Origin: Stagnimonas sp.
GTDB taxonomy: Bacteria; Pseudomonadota; Gammaproteobacteria; Nevskiales; Nevskiaceae
DNA length: 46,011 nt
NCBI GenBank assembly: GCA_030696045.1
Contig: JAUYNO010000050.1
Location: 1 to 46,011, forward strand
Reading direction: 5' to 3'
Each line of letters opens with the position of its first letter. Within the stretch, counting starts at the first letter, position 1. Below the pieces are notes generated by a model. It did no database searches, was not told the DNA's origin, and was given only the letters and a program-made list of their open reading frames with translations. The translations under genes and the position numbers were made by a program. Shown one piece after another: positions 10,157-20,866 of the stretch.

Positions 10157-11281
10157 ATGCGCATCGCCTACGGAGTAATGGGCTACGGTCGCGGCCACGC
10201 GATGCGCTCGCTGAGCGTGCTGCCAGCCCTGATGCAGCAGCACGAGGTGACGGTGTTCACCGCCGGCGACGCCTACGAGGTGCTGGCGCCGCTGTTTCCC
10301 ACCGTGCGCATCCCGATGATCGGCTACCGCTACAACGAGCGCGGCGGCCATTCGGCACTGAAAACGGTGGTCGAGAACCTGTCGCCGATGGCCGACCTGC
10401 TGCTGCGCGGCCACGGCATGGAGCAGGTCGAGCGCGAGTTCAGGGATCGCGGCATCCAACTAGTGATCAGCGACTCCGAGGCCTGGACCCACCGCGCCGC
10501 GCGCCGGCTGGGGATTCCGCGCATCAGCTTCGACCACATCGGCATCCTCGCCTATTGCAAGCCGCACTTCCCGCCCGATCTCTGGCATCTGGGCATGCGC
10601 GACGCCATTGGCTACCGCGCGGCGATGGGCATTCCCGAGCGCATCCTCATTTCCAGCTTCTACGAGGCCGAGCCCAAGTATCCGGGCGTGAAGATCGTCG
10701 GGCCCATGCTGCGCGACGAGGTGCTGCGCGCCAAGCCCGGGCGCGAGGACTTCCTGCTCGCCTATTTCAACAAGGGCCAGCACCAGTACCTGCCCCATAT
10801 CGACCGCGCCCTGCGCCTGCTCGATATTCCGGTGGTGATCTACGGCACCCCGCACCGCGGCAAGGTCGAGAACCTCGACTTCCGCGCCCCAAGCAACGAA
10901 TGGTTCGTGCACGACCTGGCGCGCTGCCGGGCGGTGATCTCCACCGCCGGCAACCAGACCATCGGCGAGGCCGTGCACCTGGGCAAGCCGATCCTGGCGA
11001 TCCCGGAGGATGCCTTCGAGCAGCGCCTGAACGCGCACCTGATCGAACGCATGGGCGTTGGCATGCGGGCCAGCCTGCGCGGTCTGACCCCCAGCGATGT
11101 CGACCGCTTCCTCGCCAACGAGGACTGGTACCGCTCCAACATGAAGGGCCGGATCCGCGACGGCCGCGTCGAGGCCGGCGCCACCCTGGAGCGTTTCATC
11201 GCCGAGCTGATGCACGGCAAACCTGCCGCAGCTCCGTCTCGCCGGCGCGCGCTGCGCGCAGCGGGGCCGGCCCTGTCCTGA
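10157..11281 (+). CDS. MJ1255-type GT-B glycosyltransferase
   Basis: A 374-residue protein starting MRIAYGVMGYGRGHAMRS, the glycine-rich N-terminal loop of GT-B glycosyltransferases of the MJ1255/VC2487 family. The C-terminal half has STAGNQTIGEAVHLGKPIL, the nucleotide-sugar binding region seen in MurG-like and UGT-like enzymes, and ends with an Arg/Pro/Ala-rich tail. I chose the ATG at 10157 since AGGAG lies upstream and the protein then begins on the first beta strand; an in-frame ATG at 10127 would add ten residues. No membrane segments are visible, so it is likely cytosolic or peripheral. Donor and acceptor are unknown. The gene stands alone between a divergent terC-like gene and a small exported peptide. 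Confidence 0.7.
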   Translation: MRIAYGVMGYGRGHAMRSLSVLPALMQQHEVTVFTAGDAYEVLAPLFPTVRIPMIGYRYNERGGHSALKTVVENLSPMADLLLRGHGMEQVEREFRDRGIQLVISDSEAWTHRAARRLGIPRISFDHIGILAYCKPHFPPDLWHLGMRDAIGYRAAMGIPERILISSFYEAEPKYPGVKIVGPMLRDEVLRAKPGREDFLLAYFNKGQHQYLPHIDRALRLLDIPVVIYGTPHRGKVENLDFRAPSNEWFVHDLARCRAVISTAGNQTIGEAVHLGKPILAIPEDAFEQRLNAHLIERMGVGMRASLRGLTPSDVDRFLANEDWYRSNMKGRIRDGRVEAGATLERFIAELMHGKPAAAPSRRRALRAAGPALS

Positions 11282-11413
11282 GCGGCACGGAACCTGCTTC
11301 GCCCGGTTCAGTCCCTCATCGCCGCTCCCGCGTCCCCGGCGTCAGCCGTTTCTGGCCGTGGGCGTTGCCCTGAAGGGCAGTTCACGCCTCATCCATCCAT
11401 GACGGAGAAGTCC

Positions 11414-11578
11414 ATGAAGTACACGCTCGCCAAATCGCTGTTCACCGCCGCCCTGCTGCTCGCCGCCGGCCAGTCCGGCGCCGCGCCGACGCTGCCGGCC
11501 CCCAGCTTCGACTGCATCACCATGTATTTCGGCCCGCTGCAGCCGGTGGTGACTGCGGTCTGCAAGCTCGGCGGCTAA
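11414..11578 (+). CDS. Small exported peptide, 54 residues, unknown function
   Basis: An open frame of 54 residues begins at an ATG preceded by GGAG six bases away. The N-terminus MKYTLAKSLF with a following Ala/Leu-rich core and AGQSGAA looks like a cleavable signal peptide ending near residue 24. The predicted mature part is only about 30 residues, rich in Pro and aromatics, with two cysteines (Cys34 and Cys50) that could form a disulphide. A perfect 13-base-pair hairpin follows within ten bases. I do not recognise a family. It lies 132 bases after the glycosyltransferase, so it may have its own promoter or be at the end of that transcript. Confidence 0.5.
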   Translation: MKYTLAKSLFTAALLLAAGQSGAAPTLPAPSFDCITMYFGPLQPVVTAVCKLGG

Positions 11579-11584
11579 GCCCTG

Positions 11585-11613
11585 TTCGGGGGCGCGATCA
11601 TCGCGCCCCCGAA
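11585..11613. terminator. Hairpin between convergent peptide gene and tamB
   Basis: A perfect 13-bp inverted repeat, TTCGGGGGCGCGA and its complement, with a three-base loop. It occupies nearly the whole gap between the convergent 54-residue gene and tamB. No strong U-tract follows on either strand, so it could act as a weak bidirectional terminator or transcript-end stabiliser. Confidence 0.55.
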
Positions 11614-14600
11614 TCAGTGGTCTTTTGAATACAGCAGGTCCCCACCCGACTGCGTCGCCGCCGTCTCGGTGCGCAGCTTGAAGCCGCCGCCCAGGTCGTA
11701 GAGCAGGCGCAGCACATTGCCGTTTTCGAACAGGCCGACGCCGTAGCTGACGTAGAGCTTGGGCGAGAGGTATTTGCCGACCGTGAAGCGCGCCTGGTCA
11801 TTGGCCTGGCCGGCCTCGGCACCCAGGCTGATGGTGTCGATGCCCAGGCCCTGGGTCAGCTTCTTGGTCAGCTGGTCGCCACCGGCCAGGCCCAGCGACA
11901 GTGCCGCCGAAGCCGCCGAGAACTCGCCGCCGCTGTCGATCGGCCGGCCCAGCAGCAACCAGCCGAGCTGCTGCTCCTGGGTCATCGCCGGGCTGGAGCT
12001 GAGGTCGAAGCTGGGTTTGTCGAGGGTGCCGCGTACCTGCAGGGTGACGGTCACGTCCTCGCTCGGTCGGCGCACCGCCTTGAAATCCACCGTCGGCTCG
12101 GTGATCGGGCCGCCGCTGAACAGGATGCGGCCGGTCTCCAGGCTCAAGTCCTGGCCGTAGGCCTTGTACACCGCGTCGAGCAGGCGCAGCTCGCCACGGG
12201 CGCGGGTGCTGCCGGCACCGGGGCTGTCCATCACCGTCAGCTGGCCGCCGAAACGGGCCTTGAGGCCGAAGCCGTCGAAGCGCACCGCGTCGCCCATGCG
12301 CACCCGCACCGAGGCATCCAGCGGCAGCCCCTTGTCGACCTTCTTGGCGCCGACGATCACCTGGTCGCTGCTGGCGTTGACGATGCCGCCACCGAGCTTG
12401 CGCGGCGTGATCTCGGCGCGCGGCACCAGCAGTTCGCCGCTCAGTTTCATGCCGTCCGGCTGCTGCTCGAACAGCAGCTTGGGTGACACCCAGACCCGCG
12501 CGTCCGGCAGGTTGGCGGCCTGCAGATTGTCGCCATTGATCTCGATGCGGGCGCTGCGGGCGGCCGGGTCGGCCTCGCCCTGCACCGTCAGCAGGCCCTC
12601 GCCGGAGCGGGCCGAGGCCTCGATCCGCAGCGGGCCGGCGCCGTCGCTGCGCAGCTCGGCGCGCAGCTCGCGGAGCTGCACCCCGGCCGCCTCGATCCGC
12701 AACTGGCCGTCGGCCAGGCGCAGGCTGCCGTCGAGCTGCGGCGCCGCCAGGCTGCCGCCCAGCCGCAGGGCGCCGTCGAGCCGGCCGGCGATCTCGCTGG
12801 TGCCGGGGACGAAGGACTCCAGCCAGCCCAGTTCCGGCACCGCCAGCCGCAGCGCGCCATTCAATGGCCGCTGCAACAGGGCGCCGCCCTGCATCGGCAG
12901 GCTCGCCTCGCCGCCCAGGCTGGCGCGGTCCAGCTTGAGGTCGAGCTTGGCGCGCCAGAGCGCGCCGTCCTGGGTCAGGCTGAACCCGCCCGGCAGCAGC
13001 GCCAGCTCCGGCGTATTGGGTGAATAGATGCGACCGGGGCCATTGCGCAGGGCGAAGTCGAGCCGGCTGGGCTCGCCGTCGCGCAGTTCCAGCAGGCCGC
13101 CGCCGTCAAGCCGGGTTTCGATGGCCCAACCGGAGGGCAGCAGGGCGGCGAAGCCGGCGGTCTCGACGCCCAGCAGTTCCGTGCTCAGGCTCAGCAGCGG
13201 CGGCGCGTGCCGGGCGGCGATACAGGCGCGGCCCTGCGCTTCCAGGCGCCAGCAGACTTTTTCCAGCGCTTGCAGGCTGGTGCTCACTTGCAGGGCCGCC
13301 GGCGCCTCCTGGCTCCAGGCCGGGCCATAGGGCGGCTGCAAGTGACTTTCGCTGAGTTGGCCGGTCCAGCGCCGGGCGACAACATCGGCGGCGCCATCCA
13401 GCGCCAGCCGCAGCTCGCTGCTCGGCTCACTCATGCTCGCGCTCAGGCTCAGCCGGTGCTGCTCGGCGCGGCCGTCGGCGGCCAGCTTCAGGCTCGTCAG
13501 CCGGGTATCGCCCCGAGCCAGACCGCTGGCGCTGAGCTGGGCGCTGGAGCGGCGGGCCGGGTCGTAGTCGATGTCGATGCGCGCCTCGGCCAGGCTCAGG
13601 TCCTGGTAGCGCAGGGCCCGGGCCTGGCCCTCGGCGCGCAAGGCCGGATTGGCCGGCGCACCCTTGAGCTGGGCCTGGAGGCTGAGCGCCCCGGCCAACT
13701 CCGGCAGCAGGCCCTGGAGTTCCGGGGCGTCCAGGCTGAGCGTCGCGTCCAGGCTCGGCAGCAGGGCACCCTGCGCACTCAGCCGGGCGCGGCCACTGCG
13801 CAGCTCGAAACTGTCGAGCCGCAAGCGGGTGGTCTCGCCTTGGTGCTCGGCACTGCCGCGCGTCTCCAGCGTCAGCGGATAGCCGCGCAGGCGGGAATCG
13901 GCGAGCCGGGCGCTGAATTGCACCCGGGGCAGGCCCTGGCCGCCGGCAACGGTGTGCGCCGCGAACAGACCGCTGAGCTGACCCGGGAAGTCCGCCAGCA
14001 GCAGACCGGGATCCAGCCGGTCCAGGCGCAGTTCGGCCTCCAGCTGCAGCGCCGGCGCCCAGCGCGCCAGGCCCTCGGCTTCCAGGCTGCCGCTACCGGC
14101 GGGGCCGTGCAGCCGCAGTTGCTGCAAGCGCAGTTCGCCGTCACCCAGATGCGCCCGGCCTTCGATCTGCACCGCCGCCGACTTCGCCGCCCCGGGCGCC
14201 GCGCCCGGCAACGCCGCGCGCAGATGACCGCCGAGTTCGATGCGGGCATCGAGCTTGCCGGTCAGCGCGCCCGCCAATTGCAGCCGCAGCTCCGGCAGCT
14301 CGATCTGCGCCGGCTCGCGCAGCGGCCAGCGCAGCTGTCGCAGCTCCAGGCTCAGCTGCGAGGCCGTGCCCATCAGGCCGAGCCGGCCCTCCAGTCGGGC
14401 GCTGCCCGGCCCCGTCAGCCGCAGCGGCTCGAAGCCGATGCTGGCCGGCGCCAGCAGGATCTCGCCCTCGGCGCCGAGCGGGCCGCTGAGGGCATGACTG
14501 GCGCCCAGTCGCCGCAGCCGGATGCGATCTCCGCGCCAGTCCAGCTCTGCCTCGATGGCCTCAACCAGCACCGCCTCGGCCGGCGCCCCGACGTCCGCCG

Positions 14601-15024
14601 GGTGCAGCTCCAGCCGCGCCAGCCGGGCCTGGTCCAGGCGCAGGTCAAACGGCAGCCGGGTCTGGATCGGCTGCGGCTCGCTGGCCGGCGTCGGTTTCAG
14701 CCAGAGCTGGAGCCGGCCCAGTTCCAGCCGGGTGACGCGCAGCTCGTTCAGGCGCAGCAGCGAGGGCCGCCAGTCCAGCTCGGCGCGATCCAGTTCCAGC
14801 CGCAGGGCCTCATTCTCGAAATGCACGCCCCGCAGCTGGATCGGCCCGAACAGGCCGCCGTCGGCGGAGTCGATCCGGAGCTGGCCGGCGAGGGCCTGCT
14901 GCGCCAGCTGGGCCGCCAGCGGCGCCCCGCTCAGGCCGAGCCAGACCAGGCCGACCAGGAGCAGCGCCGCGCTGCCCGCGAGCAAGGCGACCAGCAGGCC
15001 CAGCCAGAGCCGCAGCCGCGTCAC
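11614..15024 (-). CDS. tamB: TamB, inner-membrane AsmA-like/DUF490 translocation module subunit
   Basis: A protein of 1136 residues if started at the GTG whose last bases overlap the tamA TGA (GTGA). The N-terminus has a single signal anchor (TRLRLWLGLLVALLAG and on to about residue 35). The bulk is a long, repetitive, Leu/Ala/Arg-rich beta structure of the AsmA/TamB bridge type. The last about 330 residues fit the DUF490 domain, ending with YDLGGGFKLRTET, the characteristic C-terminal strand pattern that engages TamA. Length is a little shorter than E. coli TamB (1259). TamB spans the periplasm and with TamA assists outer-membrane protein assembly and, by recent work on AsmA-like proteins, phospholipid transport. 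The coupling with tamA is seen directly. Confidence 0.92.
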   Translation of the reverse strand: MTRLRLWLGLLVALLAGSAALLLVGLVWLGLSGAPLAAQLAQQALAGQLRIDSADGGLFGPIQLRGVHFENEALRLELDRAELDWRPSLLRLNELRVTRLELGRLQLWLKPTPASEPQPIQTRLPFDLRLDQARLARLELHPADVGAPAEAVLVEAIEAELDWRGDRIRLRRLGASHALSGPLGAEGEILLAPASIGFEPLRLTGPGSARLEGRLGLMGTASQLSLELRQLRWPLREPAQIELPELRLQLAGALTGKLDARIELGGHLRAALPGAAPGAAKSAAVQIEGRAHLGDGELRLQQLRLHGPAGSGSLEAEGLARWAPALQLEAELRLDRLDPGLLLADFPGQLSGLFAAHTVAGGQGLPRVQFSARLADSRLRGYPLTLETRGSAEHQGETTRLRLDSFELRSGRARLSAQGALLPSLDATLSLDAPELQGLLPELAGALSLQAQLKGAPANPALRAEGQARALRYQDLSLAEARIDIDYDPARRSSAQLSASGLARGDTRLTSLKLAADGRAEQHRLSLSASMSEPSSELRLALDGAADVVARRWTGQLSESHLQPPYGPAWSQEAPAALQVSTSLQALEKVCWRLEAQGRACIAARHAPPLLSLSTELLGVETAGFAALLPSGWAIETRLDGGGLLELRDGEPSRLDFALRNGPGRIYSPNTPELALLPGGFSLTQDGALWRAKLDLKLDRASLGGEASLPMQGGALLQRPLNGALRLAVPELGWLESFVPGTSEIAGRLDGALRLGGSLAAPQLDGSLRLADGQLRIEAAGVQLRELRAELRSDGAGPLRIEASARSGEGLLTVQGEADPAARSARIEINGDNLQAANLPDARVWVSPKLLFEQQPDGMKLSGELLVPRAEITPRKLGGGIVNASSDQVIVGAKKVDKGLPLDASVRVRMGDAVRFDGFGLKARFGGQLTVMDSPGAGSTRARGELRLLDAVYKAYGQDLSLETGRILFSGGPITEPTVDFKAVRRPSEDVTVTLQVRGTLDKPSFDLSSSPAMTQEQQLGWLLLGRPIDSGGEFSAASAALSLGLAGGDQLTKKLTQGLGIDTISLGAEAGQANDQARFTVGKYLSPKLYVSYGVGLFENGNVLRLLYDLGGGFKLRTETAATQSGGDLLYSKDH

Positions 15025-16982
15025 AGGCCTATCCTTACGCCCAGGTGCAGGCGCAGCACCGGCTGGTCCGGGTCCAGCGGATGCGCGAGATCGAGCTGCA
15101 GGCTGCCGAACGGCGCGCGGTAGCGCAGGCCGACACCGAGACCGTAGTGCAGCTCCGGATACGGGGTGTCGCCGACACCGCCGGCATCGACGAACAGGGC
15201 TGCGCCGATGGCGCCCTTGATCGGGTGCTCGGCCTCCAGGCTGTAGACATTGAGGTAGCGGCCGCCGATGACGCCGCCGTTGTCGTCCCTGGATGCGCCG
15301 ATAGCCTGGTAGCCATAGCCCCGCACCGACTGGTCGCCGCCGGCGAAGAAGCGTTCGTCTGGCGGCAGCTTGTTGAAATCGCGGGCGGCGGTGGCGCCCA
15401 GCTCGACCCGCCCCAGCAGCCGGCCCTTGCCGCCCAGCGGTAGCGCGCCCTTGAGCCGCGCCCGCCCCTGCACGAAGCTGGCGCTGGACAGCAGGCCCTT
15501 CTGCGCCGCATGGGTATCGCCCCAGAGGCTGAAGCCCCGGCGCGCATAGGCCGGATCGTCCAGCCACTGCCGGGACAGGCTCAGGCCCGGCGCCAGCACC
15601 GACACCGAGTTGTCCTCGCCCTCGTCGAAATCGAACAGCGAGCGCTGGTACTTGAGGTAGTAGCGTCGGTCCCAGTCGCCGGCCAGGCGATTGAGGCTGC
15701 CGACCAGGCCGTACTTGCGCTCACTGCCGTAGTTCAGGCGCTCGTCCGTGGCCTCGCCGGCCAGGCCCCAGTATTCGCCGGGCTCGCTGCCGGTCGGAAC
15801 CCGGTATTCGCCGCTGATGCCGGACTGCTTCTCGGAGGCCTGCAAGGCCACGCGCAGCTTGTGGCCACGGCGGTTGAAGCGCCGGAACTCGGTGCCGGCC
15901 GAGACGCGCGCACCGGTATCGGTGCCATAGCCCAGGCCGTAGTCGTCGCGCCGTGACTTCGAGTGCTCCAGCCGCACCAGCACCGGGATGCGGTCGCCTT
16001 CGGCGCGGCGACGGCGGCCCCGGACCTCGACACTCTGGAAGTAGTCGAGATCGTTGAGCGCGAACTGGCTGTCAAGCAGCTGCTGCTGCGAATAGGGCTC
16101 GCCGGGCCGGAAGTGCAGGTAGCGGCGGACCACGTCGGCGTCGATGCGGGCATCGCCTTCGAACTGCGGTTCGCCGAAATACCAGCGCGGGCCGGTCGTC
16201 AGCTCCAGCAGCGCCCGGGCGCTGCCCAGTTCGGGGTCGATCAGCAGCTCGCTACGGCTGAGCGTGGCATCGAGATAGCCCTCGGCATGCGCCAGCGCCA
16301 GCAGCTTTTCCTTCACCGTGTCGTAGTCGGCATGCAGCAGCCGGCGCCCGCCCGGCGGCAGGAAGCCGCGTGCGCGCTGGCTCAGTGCCTCCGCCCCCGG
16401 GCCGCTGAGCAGCAGCTCGGACTCGACCCAGCGCACCACCGGGCCGCGCTCGACCTGGTAGTGGGCGAAATAGTCCTTGGGGCCGCCGTCCAGACGCTTG
16501 CTGATGGTCGGCTTGTAATAGCCGTAGGGTTGCAGCGCCTTGGCAATGCTCTGCTCGGCGGCGCCGTGCAGGGTCCGCAGGCGCGAGGGGATCAGTCCCT
16601 CGCGCTGGTCTTCCGAGACATAGCCCAGCCAGTTGTAGGCATTGGTCAGCTCCGGCTCGGACAAGCCGGTGATCTTGAAATCCACCGTCACCCTTTGCGG
16701 CTTCGGCACCTGCGGTGGATCGACGCTGGTGGCCGAGGCCGGGCCAGCCTCGACGGGGCCGGCGGTCGCGGTCGATCCGGCCTCGGCGGAGGACGACGGT
16801 TCGGCCGGTGCTGGTGCCGCGATTTCCGCGGCCGGGGCATCGTCATCCTCGTCGGCGGGCGCGGTCTCGGCAGTGATCGCTGGCTCCGCCCCGGTCGCCG
16901 TCGGCGGCTGCGCCCAGCCGGCCGCCGACCACAGCGCCAGCCAGAGCAGGCAAGCCGGAGAACGGGGGGAGAGGATGTTCAT
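15021..16982 (-). CDS. tamA: TamA, Omp85-family outer-membrane assembly factor
   Basis: A protein of about 653 residues with a signal peptide (MNILSPRSPACLLWLALWS, cleaved after GWAQ). A low-complexity Ala/Glu/Pro segment of about 65 residues follows before the first folded part. POTRA-like repeats then occupy roughly 80-330, and the C-terminal half is a 16-strand Omp85 barrel with FFAGGDQSVRGYGYQ, the conserved lid-loop motif (V/I)RG(F/Y). I place the start at 16982 because the signal peptide then begins properly; an ATG at 17015 would add 11 residues. The stop overlaps the tamB start. TamA is the outer-membrane partner of TamB. The acidic, Ala-rich linker is longer than in E. coli TamA (577 residues). 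Confidence 0.9.
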   Translation of the reverse strand: MNILSPRSPACLLWLALWSAAGWAQPPTATGAEPAITAETAPADEDDDAPAAEIAAPAPAEPSSSAEAGSTATAGPVEAGPASATSVDPPQVPKPQRVTVDFKITGLSEPELTNAYNWLGYVSEDQREGLIPSRLRTLHGAAEQSIAKALQPYGYYKPTISKRLDGGPKDYFAHYQVERGPVVRWVESELLLSGPGAEALSQRARGFLPPGGRRLLHADYDTVKEKLLALAHAEGYLDATLSRSELLIDPELGSARALLELTTGPRWYFGEPQFEGDARIDADVVRRYLHFRPGEPYSQQQLLDSQFALNDLDYFQSVEVRGRRRRAEGDRIPVLVRLEHSKSRRDDYGLGYGTDTGARVSAGTEFRRFNRRGHKLRVALQASEKQSGISGEYRVPTGSEPGEYWGLAGEATDERLNYGSERKYGLVGSLNRLAGDWDRRYYLKYQRSLFDFDEGEDNSVSVLAPGLSLSRQWLDDPAYARRGFSLWGDTHAAQKGLLSSASFVQGRARLKGALPLGGKGRLLGRVELGATAARDFNKLPPDERFFAGGDQSVRGYGYQAIGASRDDNGGVIGGRYLNVYSLEAEHPIKGAIGAALFVDAGGVGDTPYPELHYGLGVGLRYRAPFGSLQLDLAHPLDPDQPVLRLHLGVRIGL

Positions 16983-17061
16983 GCCGGAGACGGACGGAAC
17001 AAGGCGGCCGCGCATTGTGCGTCAGCCTGGGTCTGCCGGTGTTCGTGCCGCAGCGCCAGAC

Positions 17062-17961
17062 TCAGGCGGCGGACTCGGCCGTCGCCGCCTCGGCGCCATC
17101 CGGCATCAGCCAATTGCTGGCGCCGGCACTTCCGCCCAGGCCCGCGAAGTCGAACAGCTCACGATCCGCCAGCTGGCTGGGCGCGACATGGCACATCGCC
17201 CGGAAAATGCTCTCGGTGCGTCCCGGCCATTCCCGCTCCCAGTCCGCGATCATCCGCTTCACCTGCTTGCGCTGCAGCTGTTCCTGCGAGCCGCAGAGAT
17301 TGCAGGGGATGATCGGGAAGGCGCGCTCGGCGGCGTAGGCGGCGATGTCGTCCTCGCGGCAATAGGCCAGCGGCCGGATCACCACGTTGGCGCCGTCGTC
17401 CGACAGCAGCTTCGGCGGCATTGCCGCCAGCTTGCCGGCGAAGAACAGATTGAGGAAGAAGGTGCCGATGATGTCGTCGCGGTGATGCCCGAGGGCGATG
17501 CGGTTGTAGCCCTGCTCCTTGGCGAAGCTGTAGAGCGCGCCGCGCCGCAGCCGCGAGCAGAGCGCGCACATGGTCTTGCCCTCGGGCACGTTGCGCTTCA
17601 CCACCGAATAGGTGTCCTGCTCCAGGATCGTGTACGGCACGCCCCGGGCCTTCAGGTACTCCGGCAGGATGTGTTCCGGGAAGTCCGGCTGCTTCTGGTC
17701 CAGGTTGACCGCGTGCAGCTCGAAGCGCACCGGCGCCTTGGCCTGCAATTGCAGCAGGATCTCCAGCATGGTGTAGCTGTCCTTGCCACCGGACAGGCAG
17801 ACCATCACCCGGTCGCCCTCGCCGATCATGCGGTAGTCCATGATCGCCTGGCCGACATTGCGACGCAGACGCTTGGCCAGCTTGTTGGACTCCAGCCGCG
17901 CCTTCTCGGCCGGATTGGCGGCCGGCCGGCGGCTGGGGAATTCGACGATGGTTTCGAGCAT
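17062..17961 (-). CDS. ttcA: tRNA 2-thiocytidine(32) synthetase TtcA
   Basis: A 299-residue cytosolic enzyme that thiolates C32 in a subset of tRNAs using ATP and an Fe-S cluster. It has the PP-loop SGGKDS (residues 57-62), and the cluster-binding cysteines are visible as CALC (Cys132, Cys135) and the IPCNLCG segment (Cys220, Cys223). The stretches [21 protein letters not shown] and PPKLLSDDG are nearly as in E. coli TtcA. The start is uncertain: ATG at 17961 gives a family-like length; ATGs at 17970 and 18021 are in frame, but the latter would run through an inverted repeat and is unlikely. The Ala-rich C-terminal end is shorter than the E. coli tail. It seems monocistronic. Confidence 0.93.
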   Translation of the reverse strand: MLETIVEFPSRRPAANPAEKARLESNKLAKRLRRNVGQAIMDYRMIGEGDRVMVCLSGGKDSYTMLEILLQLQAKAPVRFELHAVNLDQKQPDFPEHILPEYLKARGVPYTILEQDTYSVVKRNVPEGKTMCALCSRLRRGALYSFAKEQGYNRIALGHHRDDIIGTFFLNLFFAGKLAAMPPKLLSDDGANVVIRPLAYCREDDIAAYAAERAFPIIPCNLCGSQEQLQRKQVKRMIADWEREWPGRTESIFRAMCHVAPSQLADRELFDFAGLGGSAGASNWLMPDGAEAATAESAA

Positions 17962-18004
17962 GGGCGGCATTTTACCGCGCCGGTTCACCACCGCTTCCAA
18001 CCCG

Positions 18005-18063
18005 CGTAGGGCGCATTCCATGCGCCGGCATCGCAGCGGTCGGCGCGCGCAGCGCGCCCTACG
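18005..18063. repeat. Inverted repeat with 10-bp arms, possible REP-like element
   Basis: CGTAGGGCGC at 18005-18014 is repeated as its exact complement at 18054-18063, enclosing a 39-base GC-rich centre that itself contains smaller palindromes (GCGCATTCCATGCGCC). It lies upstream of ttcA and beyond the POT gene terminator. This arrangement is like dispersed extragenic palindromes. I see only this copy in the window. Confidence 0.4.
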
Positions 18064-18070
18064 GAAAAGG

Positions 18071-18097
18071 AAAAGGCCGCGACGAGCGCGGCCTTTT
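18071..18097 (-). terminator. Rho-independent terminator of the POT transporter gene
   Basis: An 11-bp stem (AAAAGGCCGCG and its complement) with a five-base loop begins 17 bases after the POT stop. Read on the minus strand it is followed by TTTTCCTTTTCC, a good U-rich tract. Confidence 0.8.
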
Positions 18098-18113
18098 ACC
18101 CGTCCGGTCCGGA

Positions 18114-19946
<1,833 letters not shown>

Positions 19947-20007
19947 GGTGACTACGGGATCAGGGACGCGGCGATGCTAGCACGCAGCGTGCCGGGCGCC
20001 GGAAGCC

Positions 20008-20772
20008 TCAGCCGACAGCGAGCAGGGGCAGGTAAAGCACCGCCGACAGGTCCTCGAAACGGCGGAAGCCGTAGCTCTCGAACCAGGCGTCCTCGCGCTC
20101 GTCGCGCGGCGAGGCGACCAGGGCGTAGACCGGCATCTGGTCGGCGGCCTCGGCGCTGCGCTGGATGGCGTCGGCCAGCAGCAGCGCGCCCAGGCCGCGG
20201 CCGTGCAGGCTGCGATCCAGCGCCAGTCGGCTCAGGCGCAGCGCCGGCAGCGGCGCGGCCTCGGCGCCGACGGCGGCCACGGTGATCGCCGCCAGGGTGT
20301 AGTAGCCGAGCACGCGCTCGGGCGCGAGTGCGTCGGTGAGCACGTAGACGCGCGCCAAGTCGAGCCGCTCGTGGGTGGCGGCGTGGCGCTGCAGGAAGTC
20401 GGTCTGCCGCTCGTCGCCGCAGTCGAAGCGGGCGACATCGTGCCGGCCCGGCTCCAGCCGCTGGAACAGGCGCGCGAGGGCGCCGTCGAGCCCGCGATGG
20501 CGGTTCAGGGCTTCGGCCAGCAGTGGCGTCGGCGCACCGTCGGCGGTCTGCGTGCGCAGCCGGGCCAGATCGGCGGCGGACAGTTCCAATGCCGAGTTCT
20601 CGCCCAGCATGCGGCGCGCCTCGGCCAGCGCCGAGGCGAGCACGAAGGCGGTGGCATTGCTGCCCTTGAGGCTGGCGGCCTGGTTGATCAGGGCCTTGTC
20701 CTGGGGCGAGACGCGCATTTCCATCCGCGCCTCGGCCAGCGCGCGCACGTTCGACTTCCGGTCCTTATGCAT
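20008..20772 (-). CDS. DUF1778 (antitoxin-like) fused to GNAT acetyltransferase (TacT-like)
   Basis: A single 254-residue frame. Residues about 17-90 resemble DUF1778/TacA antitoxins: MEMRVSPQDKALINQAASL is the ribbon-helix-helix part, then FVLASALAEARRML and a Leu/Ala-rich neutralising-like helix. Residues about 105-250 resemble TacT/AtaT GNAT toxins: ARFDCGDERQTDFLQRHA, LGYYTLAA, the acetyl-CoA loop HGRGLG and AWFESYGF. In TacT-type toxins the last motif is FYxxxGF with the catalytic Tyr second; here that place is Phe231. The ATG at 20772 has GGGAGG upstream. The usual arrangement is two adjacent genes, so one continuous frame is unusual. TacT-type toxins acetylate charged tRNA; whether this one does is doubtful. 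A fused housekeeping regulator is an alternative reading. Confidence 0.8.
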   Translation of the reverse strand: MHKDRKSNVRALAEARMEMRVSPQDKALINQAASLKGSNATAFVLASALAEARRMLGENSALELSAADLARLRTQTADGAPTPLLAEALNRHRGLDGALARLFQRLEPGRHDVARFDCGDERQTDFLQRHAATHERLDLARVYVLTDALAPERVLGYYTLAAITVAAVGAEAAPLPALRLSRLALDRSLHGRGLGALLLADAIQRSAEAADQMPVYALVASPRDEREDAWFESYGFRRFEDLSAVLYLPLLAVG

Positions 20773-20783
20773 GCGGCCTCCCA

Positions 20784-20822
20784 CAAAAAACCCGCGATGG
20801 CCGATTAGAGCGCATCGCGGGT
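20784..20822 (-). terminator. Rho-independent terminator of the OmpA/TSP3 operon
   Basis: Read on the minus strand, ACCCGCGATG pairs with CATCGCGGGT across a 12-base loop and is followed by TTTTTT. It lies 45 bases after the stop of the TSP3 lipoprotein gene and just before the ribosome-binding site of the GNAT fusion gene. Confidence 0.85.
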
Positions 20823-20866
20823 GGTTCTGCGAGCAGCGTCCGGCCGGCGGCGCGGCCGGCCCGATC

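Noticed and set aside
10157..11281. Idea that the glycosyltransferase is a teichoic-acid or MurG enzyme
   Set aside because: The N-terminal and C-terminal motifs fit the MJ1255-like family better, and no cell-wall genes are adjacent.
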